From Prevotella sp. ne3005 (GTDB lineage Bacteria > Bacteroidota > Bacteroidia > Bacteroidales > Bacteroidaceae): DNA of 64,000 nucleotides. The notes below the pieces were generated by a model. That model did not search any database. It was not told the origin of the DNA and saw nothing but the letters and a program-made list of their open reading frames with translations. A program made the position numbers and the translations under genes. Numbering within the stretch: position 1 is the first letter of the stretch; every line of letters starts with the position of its first letter. Location: assembly GCF_900110085.1 (NCBI RefSeq), contig NZ_FOCK01000003.1:186001-250000 (forward strand). The letters are read 5' to 3'. Positions 47,483-55,996 of this stretch are shown in pieces.

Positions 47483-49051
47483 CTATTTTCTGTTTAAACG
47501 ATGGCGATAGTTGCGGACAGTTGAATCGCTGACATTAAGAATCTCTCCAATCTGTTTGTCGCTGAAATGCATTTGCTCTAATATCAAATAGGTAGTGTGA
47601 CGTAAGGTCAAAGACTGATAAGGCTTTATCATCTCATGAAACTCCTTGTTATAAGTAAAGGCATAATAATCTATAAAATCTTGCTCTTTCTCTTTGGAGA
47701 ATTCATGAGGTTTATCCCCATTTGCAACCGCCTCGTAGACAACCTTGCCACTACCAAGTCTCATCGCTGTTGCTTGTTTCAGCTTCAGCATTTGCTCTTG
47801 CAGCAATTTCGCCTCCTCTTCAAACTCTGTTCCCATTGATGTCAGGAAGTCTATCCGCTGCTTGTCCTCATAGATTTGCTTGATGTTCTGATCTATGATA
47901 CTCTTATAATCCTTATTTTTTCTTATGTAATAGATAACGACTATCAAGGCGATCATCAACACAGACATCGCAATCAAAGCAATTGTCAGCCAGAAATTCT
48001 TACGTTCTGTAAGTGCCTTTTCCACTACAGTTTTGTCATACCTCCGCTGTACTTCGGCCAATTCCAAGGTACGTTTCTGCTCTTGGTATGCCACATTTAT
48101 ACTATCTGCCTTAGCCACCTGCCATAACGCCCGTAGATAATCACCTCTTTCAATATACATATTTGCCAGATGTTTATAGGCTGTAATGGAGAATCTAGGT
48201 TCATTGAAAGTGATAGCCTTCTCCCAGTTTCTACGGGCTCCAATAGTATCTCCCTCTTGTTTGGCAATCTTGCCGAGCATAACGTACTCGTTTGCTTTAG
48301 GTCGTAATTTAACCGCCTCCTCAAGATACTGCTTTGCTTCAGGGTAGCGTTTGTTCTTTATCAGCGTATTGGCATAGTTGGCGTAAATACGTGCCTTATC
48401 CCGATCGTCGCACATGGAAACATAATACAACGACGAATCCCTATAATTGTTCTCAGCTTCTGTGTTACCCACTCTTCCATGATCAGAAGCCATATTCTCG
48501 TATGCATTTGCTATGTACATAGGGTTACCCAATCTTTTTGAACTAGCAAGAAACAATCTAGAATAGTGCATTGCAAGTTGCTGGTCTCCAATCTGAGCAT
48601 TCATATTTCGAAGTGACTCATACAATTTAGCTTTCAGCGACTCATCATTGCCCTTGTTTGCCAACTCTTCAGCTTCCTTATAGAATAATACACCTTGCTC
48701 TTTGTTCCCCAATTCGTCATAGTTAATAGAGCCCTTATAATAATAGGCTATGGCCAGACGAGGTTGATTGTTATGTTGCTGGTAGTATGTTATACTATAG
48801 TTAATCAGCGAATCGTCTTTGAACGGCTTATATAATTTGTAGGCAGCCTCCGTCATGAGCAGGTTATAAAGTGCCTTCTCCTCTCCATCGCTTAAAAGCG
48901 AGGAGGGAATGTCTCTTAGCATTATCCAGGCACTGTCAGGATTATCTTCTATCACAGCTTCTGCTGCCTCCATCTGTTTTCGATATTTGGATACAGAGGA
49001 GCAGGCCATGCATATCAGTCCGCAACTCAAATAGAAAGCAAGTCTCTTCAT
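47483..49051 (-). CDS. Membrane TPR regulator with C-terminal LuxR-like HTH
   Basis: 522 aa. N-terminal lipoprotein-like signal (LICMAC), TPR repeats at about 55-325, one membrane span at about 352-372, a coiled coil, then a C-terminal HTH (SDKQIGEILNVSDSTVRNY). The TPR part lies outside and the HTH inside, so this looks like a one-component membrane-bound transcription regulator. It is transcribed divergently from the RiPP operon, with 271 bp between the starts, and is the best local candidate to control it. A TACTTTTG -7 box lies at 49069-49076 on the minus strand. Confidence 0.82.
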   Translation of the reverse strand: MKRLAFYLSCGLICMACSSVSKYRKQMEAAEAVIEDNPDSAWIMLRDIPSSLLSDGEEKALYNLLMTEAAYKLYKPFKDDSLINYSITYYQQHNNQPRLAIAYYYKGSINYDELGNKEQGVLFYKEAEELANKGNDESLKAKLYESLRNMNAQIGDQQLAMHYSRLFLASSKRLGNPMYIANAYENMASDHGRVGNTEAENNYRDSSLYYVSMCDDRDKARIYANYANTLIKNKRYPEAKQYLEEAVKLRPKANEYVMLGKIAKQEGDTIGARRNWEKAITFNEPRFSITAYKHLANMYIERGDYLRALWQVAKADSINVAYQEQKRTLELAEVQRRYDKTVVEKALTERKNFWLTIALIAMSVLMIALIVVIYYIRKNKDYKSIIDQNIKQIYEDKQRIDFLTSMGTEFEEEAKLLQEQMLKLKQATAMRLGSGKVVYEAVANGDKPHEFSKEKEQDFIDYYAFTYNKEFHEMIKPYQSLTLRHTTYLILEQMHFSDKQIGEILNVSDSTVRNYRHRLNRK

Positions 49052-49261
49052 GATAATTCAATTTGCTGCAAAAGTATGAAAATTAATTCTAAAATCGCAA
49101 TTCCTTTTTGTTTTTTTGCATATTCTTGCCGTTTATTTGAAAAAACCGCGTCTCATTTTAATTTTTCCATTTCAGTCAAACCTCCACCTTTCTAATTGAA
49201 AATCAAAGCCTTACGCATCCAATAGGCAATGAGACGCACCATAAAAAAAGATGCCAAAAAG

Positions 49262-49293
49262 TTTGTTGGAATAAAAATACGATTATAACTTTG
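49262..49293 (+). promoter_or_regulatory. Promoter of the RiPP operon
   Basis: TTTG (49262-49265), 20 bp, TAACTTTG (49286-49293), 29 bp before ATG 49323. No other promoter-grade sequence is evident down to the exporter gene. Confidence 0.8.
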
Positions 49294-49322
49294 CCACAAG
49301 AAACAATTTAAAACATGCTGTT

Positions 49323-49703
49323 ATGAAGAGGATTTATTTAAGAGTTATTTGCTTAGTTTGTCTGATAGCATTTTGTTCTACCATTTGCAAAGCTGATGGA
49401 GGAGAGCCGACTATACCTGTGATTACTGTTCCAAATAACAGCGATGAAGAGGGTGATTCACATCGCGCTCCAGCTCATATTGACGTGTATGCAGTCTTTG
49501 ATACAACAGTTAGTACTTTGTCATTGATTGTCTCCCCCGATATTGAGATATCCGTGGTTGAAATTTACAAAAATGGGGTGTTAATTATTTCCGACAACAT
49601 CCCCACCTTATATTATATGTTATCTTTTTATGGCAGTGGAACATACAGCATTGCCCTAACAACGAACGATGGTACAACCTATACTGGCAATTTCTATTTC
49701 TAA
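49323..49703 (+). CDS. Small secreted beta-sandwich protein (DUF3244-like), first gene of RiPP operon
   Basis: 126 aa with a signal peptide (LVCLIAFCSTICKA). The body has the pattern of short Ig-like Bacteroidota secreted proteins: IEISVVEIYKNGVLI, then GTYSIALTTNDGTTYTGNFYF. The stop is 3 bp before the maturase ATG. It could be an immunity or surface accessory protein, but nothing in the sequence decides this. Clearly more AT-rich than the flanking housekeeping genes. Confidence 0.7.
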   Translation: MKRIYLRVICLVCLIAFCSTICKADGGEPTIPVITVPNNSDEEGDSHRAPAHIDVYAVFDTTVSTLSLIVSPDIEISVVEIYKNGVLIISDNIPTLYYMLSFYGSGTYSIALTTNDGTTYTGNFYF

Positions 49704-49706
49704 CCG

Positions 49707-52700
49707 ATGAAACCGAGTAAATACAATATCTGCCTGCCTTACGATGACAGATTTGTCATCTTTAATGGTGTGACAAAACGTTTCTTCCTGGTCAGCAGCC
49801 AGAATAAAGAGGCGTTCTTGCGGATATTGTCTACTCCCGACGAATACAAAGAGCAATACGCACCATTCCTGAAGCAAATGGCGGGTGAAGGTTTTATCAT
49901 AGAAGATGATGTGGATGAGTTGGAGGTAATTAAACTGCAGTATCATGATCTGACACATGATAATAGTTATAAACTGATGATCCTGCCCACGTACGCCTGC
50001 AATGTCAGTTGCTGGTATTGCACCCAGAATCATCGCAATATGCAGTTATCCGATGATGATGTAGAAAGAGTCAAGAAGCATATTGCTTATTATCTGCCCC
50101 ATAATGACATCAAGCGATTTCAGTTGGCATGGTTTGGCGGGGAGCCACTGCTATCATTCCACAGAGTTGAGGAGATTGCTTCATTTGCGAAGACATTCTG
50201 CCAAGAACATAGCATATCCTATCACAATACTATTACCACGAATGGCACACTACTGAGTCGACGTATTCTGGAAAAGATGAAGGATTTAGACTTCACCTTT
50301 TTCCAGATTACCGTTGATGGTACCAAGAATGAGCACGATAAAGTAAAGGTCATTAAGGGCAAATCGGCCTATGAGATGTCGTTGCGAAACATTTGTCTGA
50401 TATCAGAGATTCTTCCCGATGCCGAGATTTGCCTGCGCTACAACTACACAACAGGTAACTTAAAGCCAGATGCATTTATAAAGGACTTAGAACAATACTT
50501 GCCAGAGAATATACGAAAAAGAATCAACCTTTCGGTTATGAAAGTGTGGCAGGAAGATGAGAATAATATTGATGAACAGAAAATAGATACGCTTGTAAAC
50601 TCTGCCTCTGAAGACCAATTTCAAGTCAGTGTTGGACAAGGGTTCTCTCCCTGCTATGTAGATAGCCTACATTTCAATTCTGTTTTCCCTAATGGCAGGA
50701 TAGGAAAATGCGATAACCTCGACCCAGAACAGGCACAGGGACATCTCACAGAAACAGGAGAAATTGTATGGGACAAAGATATCCCCGCAATGCATTTCAC
50801 CATTTTCGATGACCAGGAATCGGAGTGTCAGTCATGTAAATACCTTCCCATTTGTTATGGCCCATGCCCTAAAGAACGGAATGAGGTATTCTTGCAAGGT
50901 AATCATCTCAGATGTAGATTTGCTGATGCCGACAGGTTATGGAACCTGAATATTATATATTATTGTCGCCATTTCTTATCTATATGTTTCCTTCTTTTAT
51001 TTTCAGTAGGTGTTTTAGCCCAAAGTAATGATAGTATTTACAAAAGTGTTGAGCTTAAGGATGTTGTTATCAAGGGGAAGAATGTTGTCCATTATCCTGA
51101 CAAGGATGTGTGGTTGATTACAGACAGCCTTCGCCATAACACGTATTCAGTGAATGAATTGGTAAAAAAACTACCTAATTTTCAATATAGTGACGCAAAA
51201 GACGAGCTGTCCTATCTCGGCTCAAATAATATCCTATTTCTGCTTGATGGAAAGAAAAAGAAAGGGAAATATATCGGTGAATTGGCAAATATACGCTTTG
51301 ATAAGATAGAGATCATAGAACATCCGACTGGCAAGTATGAGGATTATCAGGTCGTGGTTAACTTGATAACTAAAGATAACTGGAAAGGTTATGATGTAAG
51401 GCTTTCCAATAGCGAGTATATCAGGCCCTCAAGTCCTTATGACGAACTTTTAACCTCATTTAATACCTCTGGTACATATACATATACACTTCCAAAGTAT
51501 GATATAGCAGTACACTACGACTATGACCACTCCAACAGACACCAGCAATATGAGTATCGGACAAAGAATACTTCTTATATAGAGCAGACCATCGACAATG
51601 AAAAGCCAACGGATATTTTCTATAAAAACAAACATGATTTTTGGATAGACACCGACTTCAATCTTTCTAAAAATCATAGTATCTCGTTCAAATACAGTTT
51701 ATGGAAATCTGCCAGTCACACTTATTTTTCTAAAACCGTGGAAAGATTATATCCCAATGATGATAAAGGTTATATAGTGAACGTCGACAGCAAACAGCAT
51801 TATCAGGGTACCCAACATATCGGCACCATCGCCTATCAAGGAAAACTGAAAACATGGGATTTTTCTTCTGAGTTGACTTACGAAAAATTACTGAATAATC
51901 AGACCAATAGCTATACCGAAAATACACAAGAATTATATTACACCCCCTTTGACAACACTAAGAGCTATCTTTTCTGGGATATCAACGCCCAAAATAAAAT
52001 CTATCGAAAAGCTACATTAAACATGGGCTATACCACTGTCAGAAGGAAGTATGAGAGCATAAGCCAAGGTACCATATCTGAAACTAACAGTTATCGTCAC
52101 TCATTCTATGCATCCTTTTCCATGTCGCTTAACGAGAAACTGAGGGCTAAAGTAGGCGGACAGTTTAAGAACATTCGAGAAGAAAAAGACATACAGAATA
52201 TCTTGGCTCTCAACGCATCCATAGAATATCACTTCAATAACAATTTTTTTTGTGACTTGTATTACAGAAATCAGACTCAATTTCCAAACCAACAGCAGTT
52301 GAATACTAATGGTAGATGGATTAATAGTTGCCTTTATATGGTAGGAAATCCCCATCTTAAAGCTGGAACACGACATTTGGCAGATTTTCTTTTTACCACC
52401 CCCCATGTCACCTTTGTGTCTTCGTTTAATTATACAGGTAATGGGATATCGCAGATTTACAAAGATCAAGGAGGCATAACGTTGTTGACATACGAGAATG
52501 TTAAGTCTTGGGAAAACTCTAATTCGTTGTTTCTACAACATTCACTAAATCTTTCAAAAGGAGAACTTGAGTTGAAAGGATACATCAAATTCATTACATC
52601 ATATTCAAAATGGAATGGAAACACTCAAAAAACAAGTAATTGGTCTGGGGATATTGAGGTTGTCTATAGAATGAAGAATTATCCAACAATCAGTATCTTT

Positions 52701-53012
52701 TATGCCAAGGCCGCCTACAAGCAGCCAAGCGCTCAAGGTTGGACTACATCTGGCACGGACAGGTGCTGCCTCAATATTTATCAATACATGCTAAATAGAA
52801 AGTTACGATGGAATATCACCTATTATATTCCTATATCAAAGGGACTCAACAAATATAAGGAAGTATATATCGAAACACCTACTTACAGCTATTATTCATC
52901 ATTGAACACCTATGAAGAAGAGAAAAATATGATTACGTTGAGCCTTACATATCGGTTTGCAAAAGGAAAACAAGTCAATAAAAGGAATACTGTTCAAAGT
53001 ATTCAAAATTAG
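49707..53012 (+). CDS. Radical SAM/SPASM peptide maturase fused to an outer-membrane beta-barrel
   Basis: 1101 aa in one frame. Residues 1-414 are a radical SAM/SPASM enzyme: 4Fe-4S motif CNVSCWYC (Cys98, 102, 105), WFGGEPLL, TTNGTLL, and SPASM cysteines 316, 335, 374, 377, 383, 387, 403. At residue 415 the sequence switches to NIIYYCRHF, a hydrophobic stretch with a signal-peptidase-like site (SVGVLA|Q, 438|439), then a plug-like region (DVVIKGKN, LDGKK) and a barrel of about 660 aa ending in aromatic strands. No in-frame ATG precedes the internal signal; only a CTG (50946-50948) could act as a separate start. The maturase half should modify the nearby precursors. The two halves belong in different compartments, so processing or internal initiation is expected. 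Confidence 0.9.
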   Translation: MKPSKYNICLPYDDRFVIFNGVTKRFFLVSSQNKEAFLRILSTPDEYKEQYAPFLKQMAGEGFIIEDDVDELEVIKLQYHDLTHDNSYKLMILPTYACNVSCWYCTQNHRNMQLSDDDVERVKKHIAYYLPHNDIKRFQLAWFGGEPLLSFHRVEEIASFAKTFCQEHSISYHNTITTNGTLLSRRILEKMKDLDFTFFQITVDGTKNEHDKVKVIKGKSAYEMSLRNICLISEILPDAEICLRYNYTTGNLKPDAFIKDLEQYLPENIRKRINLSVMKVWQEDENNIDEQKIDTLVNSASEDQFQVSVGQGFSPCYVDSLHFNSVFPNGRIGKCDNLDPEQAQGHLTETGEIVWDKDIPAMHFTIFDDQESECQSCKYLPICYGPCPKERNEVFLQGNHLRCRFADADRLWNLNIIYYCRHFLSICFLLLFSVGVLAQSNDSIYKSVELKDVVIKGKNVVHYPDKDVWLITDSLRHNTYSVNELVKKLPNFQYSDAKDELSYLGSNNILFLLDGKKKKGKYIGELANIRFDKIEIIEHPTGKYEDYQVVVNLITKDNWKGYDVRLSNSEYIRPSSPYDELLTSFNTSGTYTYTLPKYDIAVHYDYDHSNRHQQYEYRTKNTSYIEQTIDNEKPTDIFYKNKHDFWIDTDFNLSKNHSISFKYSLWKSASHTYFSKTVERLYPNDDKGYIVNVDSKQHYQGTQHIGTIAYQGKLKTWDFSSELTYEKLLNNQTNSYTENTQELYYTPFDNTKSYLFWDINAQNKIYRKATLNMGYTTVRRKYESISQGTISETNSYRHSFYASFSMSLNEKLRAKVGGQFKNIREEKDIQNILALNASIEYHFNNNFFCDLYYRNQTQFPNQQQLNTNGRWINSCLYMVGNPHLKAGTRHLADFLFTTPHVTFVSSFNYTGNGISQIYKDQGGITLLTYENVKSWENSNSLFLQHSLNLSKGELELKGYIKFITSYSKWNGNTQKTSNWSGDIEVVYRMKNYPTISIFYAKAAYKQPSAQGWTTSGTDRCCLNIYQYMLNRKLRWNITYYIPISKGLNKYKEVYIETPTYSYYSSLNTYEEEKNMITLSLTYRFAKGKQVNKRNTVQSIQN

Positions 53013-53042
53013 AATCAATATTAATCATCAAAAACAAAGCTT

Positions 53043-53330
53043 ATGAAAGAATTAAAACAAAACAGTCTGGAGAGCGTTGATACTCAGAATTTACTTTCTG
53101 AAATGGAAATGCTAAACGTGTATGGTGGGCAAGTTACTCCAAATGGTGGAAATATGAATTGTACAAATAACACAACAACTTGTTCTGACAATCAAGCATG
53201 CCATTATAACGATAATTGTGAACACAATACGGTTTGCGAAAGTAATGTAGGATGTAATGGTCAATGTGGTAACGGAGGTGGTGCCAGAGGAGACGATAAT
53301 GATACAGATTCTCCGACACCTCAAGGTTAA
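53043..53330 (+). CDS. RiPP precursor A (double-glycine leader, C-x-x-N-x-x repeats)
   Basis: 95 aa. The leader ends in SEMEMLNVYGG (GG 28-29), a C39 cleavage signal. The core has Cys at 40, 47, 53, 59, 65, 71, 75: five successive Cys exactly six apart. Asn is three residues after Cys40, 47, 53, 59 and 65. The tail is Gly/Asp/Thr-rich (GGGARGDDNDTDSPTPQG). This resembles the Bacteroidales GG-type precursors modified by radical SAM enzymes. Lies 30 bp after the maturase-barrel stop, and its end overlaps the next frame. Confidence 0.88.
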   Translation: MKELKQNSLESVDTQNLLSEMEMLNVYGGQVTPNGGNMNCTNNTTTCSDNQACHYNDNCEHNTVCESNVGCNGQCGNGGGARGDDNDTDSPTPQG

Positions 53331-55743
53331 TAGAAACATTCCTCACTTCCCTCAGATGGAAGCCATGGACTGCGGGCCTGCATCGTTGAAGATGATTGCC
53401 AAGTATTACGGCAAGTCTTATACGATGCAGACTTTTCGTGAGCGTTGCTTTATCACCCGTGAGGGAGTGTCAATGCAAGGCATCAGCGATGCTGCCGAGC
53501 GAATCGGCTTCAGAACATTAGGAGTGCGGTTGACATTTGAGCAATTGGCAAATGAGACACTATTGCCCTGTATACTGCACTGGAACCAAAACCATTTTGT
53601 GGTATGCTATAAGATCAAACGGAAGAAAAATATTGTTTATTATTGTCGAAGAGTTCTTCATTTATTCCTTCTGATGATATTGCCTTATAGTGTCTTTGCG
53701 CAAAAGGATTCTGTCAGCATTTCTCAATCAGATAGCATCTACAAAAGCATAGATTTAAAGGAGGTAACAATTAGTGCAAGCAATTTGCTCCATCACGGTG
53801 ACAAGGACATTTGGCTCGTCACCGATGAAATGCGGAAAAACACATTTGATACATTCTCACTCATCGGCAAAATACCAGGGATGTATTATGACAAGAAACT
53901 TAAAAGCCTCCTCTATAACAATAGGGAGAATGTCTTATTGCTGATTGACGGAAAGGAGAAAACCAACAGCTATATAGGGAAACTTGCTAACATCAGGTTC
54001 AAGAAGATTGAAGTAACGGAACAGCCCAAAGGGCGGTACAGCGATTATTATGCTGTGATAAACGTTATCACAAAAGACAATTGGGAAGGTCATGAGATTG
54101 ATGCTGATGCCTATACTATCATGAAACCTGCCTCAGGCTATGATCAGTTCTTTACATATACAAATGAGGATATATCATACTCGTATGCACGACTAGGAAT
54201 CAATGTTGCACTCCATTACGATTATACGCACCGTAATGAGCATAAATACTCTACTTTATATAAAAGGAGCAATGCGGTAGAAATGTTCTCATTAGCAGAG
54301 AATCAACCTACGGATATCAGATACTACAATATACATAATTCCTGGATTGATGCAGATTATGATATAAACAAGCATCATAGCATATCTGCTAAATTTGTAT
54401 ATCGAACGGCCAATGATAATACAAGAAAAGAATATCTAATGTCGTCAAATCATGGAAGCGACTATACATTCCGAAGAATTTCGGATTCTAATACAAAACT
54501 TCATACTTATATTGCCAGTCTTTTTTATAGAGGGACGATTGCCAAGACAAAGTTATATTCTGACTTTACATTCAACAGACAGAATAGCGTGCCGATTTAT
54601 GCTTACAAAGAATCTACAGGCTATGAAACCGTAAGTGATGGTATAAGCTACAGAATGTTTACACAATTCAGTTTCGATACTAAGACCCAGTTGAATGATC
54701 ATTTCTCCCTAAACATAGGGTATATGAATTATAATAGGTGGACTAATATAAGGATGTCCGGTACTGAGACAAACTCCGGATTATACAGAAACCAGTTATA
54801 TGCTGTTATGAATATGGATATTCTGGAGAATTTGAGGTGGCAGATCTCTGGTGCTATAGAACATTTTCGGACTACGGCATCAGGAATTGGCGCAAGTAAT
54901 AGTAAGATTTGGGAGGCAGGCACAAAACTGCGGTATAATTATGGAGGCGGTAAAAACGAACTAAGTCTCGGTTATCAGGCGAGAACATCATATCCTCAAG
55001 TCAATCAGACAAATGCCGCTGAGATACGGGTAGATTCTTCTCTCGTAAGAAAAGGAAATCCTCTTCTGAAACCCATGACTATACATAATCTGTCTTTAGA
55101 ATTTAAGTTAGGGATATTCCGGTTTGAGGCGGGCTTGGACTATCTTGACAATTACATATCTTCAGTATACAGGCAACAAAAAGGAGGCTATCTGCTGACC
55201 TATGATAATATTGGACAAGAGAATTGCCTCCTGGGAGTGTTGGCATATAAGAACATTCATCTGTCGGAAACACAAAATTTGGTGTTATGCGCTCATCTAG
55301 AGCAACATTATAGCAAAATTAGCGGAAATGATATTTCTTCGAGTCTGTCCTTTCAGACAGGTGGGTTCTATATAGATTACTCCTCTGATTTGTGGTCAAT
55401 TTCGCTTGGTTTTGACAAAAGATGTACATATCAACTGTCGGCTAATACAGAGGCTAATAATGGAAATGACTGGTGGACTGTTTCTGTAAGAAGAAGTTTC
55501 CTGAAAGACAGGTTGAATGTCGATGTCTCCTATGTGTTACCTGTCAAGCTGGGTGTAACCAGAAATCGATATGAATGGACAAATACCCCATACTACGAAA
55601 ACAGGTATCAATATGATTTTTATGCACTCCAACGGCATACCATAGATCTGACGGTGACTTACAAATTTGCCAAAGGTCATCAGATCAGGAAGAAGAATAA
55701 CCGGCATAAGGAAGAAAATGAGGATTTTATCCTTAATGAATAA
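53299..55743 (+). CDS. Truncated C39 peptidase domain fused to an outer-membrane beta-barrel
   Basis: About 814 aa from ATG 53299 (ATGs 53257 and 53356 also in frame). The N-terminus repeats the exporter's C39 domain: PHFPQM, catalytic Cys (MDCGPAS, residue 25) and His (NHFVV, residue 99). It breaks after KRKK, just before the catalytic Asp segment (VADP in the intact copy). From residue 111 the sequence is NIVYYCRRV, a hydrophobic stretch with a cleavage-like site (YSVFA|Q), plug-like blocks (LIDGKEK, NVITKDNW) and a barrel paralogous to that of the maturase fusion. The peptidase should be inactive. No ATG allows separate barrel translation. The junction is explained by tandem duplication. 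Confidence 0.85.
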   Translation: MIQILRHLKVNRNIPHFPQMEAMDCGPASLKMIAKYYGKSYTMQTFRERCFITREGVSMQGISDAAERIGFRTLGVRLTFEQLANETLLPCILHWNQNHFVVCYKIKRKKNIVYYCRRVLHLFLLMILPYSVFAQKDSVSISQSDSIYKSIDLKEVTISASNLLHHGDKDIWLVTDEMRKNTFDTFSLIGKIPGMYYDKKLKSLLYNNRENVLLLIDGKEKTNSYIGKLANIRFKKIEVTEQPKGRYSDYYAVINVITKDNWEGHEIDADAYTIMKPASGYDQFFTYTNEDISYSYARLGINVALHYDYTHRNEHKYSTLYKRSNAVEMFSLAENQPTDIRYYNIHNSWIDADYDINKHHSISAKFVYRTANDNTRKEYLMSSNHGSDYTFRRISDSNTKLHTYIASLFYRGTIAKTKLYSDFTFNRQNSVPIYAYKESTGYETVSDGISYRMFTQFSFDTKTQLNDHFSLNIGYMNYNRWTNIRMSGTETNSGLYRNQLYAVMNMDILENLRWQISGAIEHFRTTASGIGASNSKIWEAGTKLRYNYGGGKNELSLGYQARTSYPQVNQTNAAEIRVDSSLVRKGNPLLKPMTIHNLSLEFKLGIFRFEAGLDYLDNYISSVYRQQKGGYLLTYDNIGQENCLLGVLAYKNIHLSETQNLVLCAHLEQHYSKISGNDISSSLSFQTGGFYIDYSSDLWSISLGFDKRCTYQLSANTEANNGNDWWTVSVRRSFLKDRLNVDVSYVLPVKLGVTRNRYEWTNTPYYENRYQYDFYALQRHTIDLTVTYKFAKGHQIRKKNNRHKEENEDFILNE

Positions 55744-55780
55744 TTCATTCTAATATTAACAATTTAAAAACAATCAAATT

Positions 55781-55996
55781 ATGAAAAAGGACATAGTCAA
55801 ATCAGTTGTTACGTCGGAGGATAGTATTCTCTCAGAAATGGAAATGATCAATGTTTTAGGAGGCGACGGTGATGGAAATAACAGCAATACGAAATGCTCA
55901 AATAATAGAGATTGCTCAAGTAATGGAACCTGCGAGGGTAATACAGGATGTCATGGAAACAAGAAGTGTAAATATCTGTACGACCCATTAGCATGA
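55781..55996 (+). CDS. RiPP precursor B (double-glycine leader, C-x-x-N-x-x repeats)
   Basis: 71 aa. The leader ends in SEMEMINVLGG (GG 27-28), nearly the same as precursor A. The core has five Cys at 39, 45, 51, 57, 63, all six apart, with Asn at 42, 48, 54 and 60, three after each of the first four. It ends KYLYDPLA, without the acidic tail of A. The stop codon overlaps the exporter's ATG (ATGA, 55993-55996), coupling precursor and exporter translation. Confidence 0.9.
   Translation: MKKDIVKSVVTSEDSILSEMEMINVLGGDGDGNNSNTKCSNNRDCSSNGTCEGNTGCHGNKKCKYLYDPLA

Noticed and set aside
49707..53012. Maturase-barrel fusion as a simple frameshift or assembly error
   Set aside because: The frame is intact on both sides, and a second independent-looking fusion to the same barrel type has the same junction sequence; kept as a real structure pending read checks.
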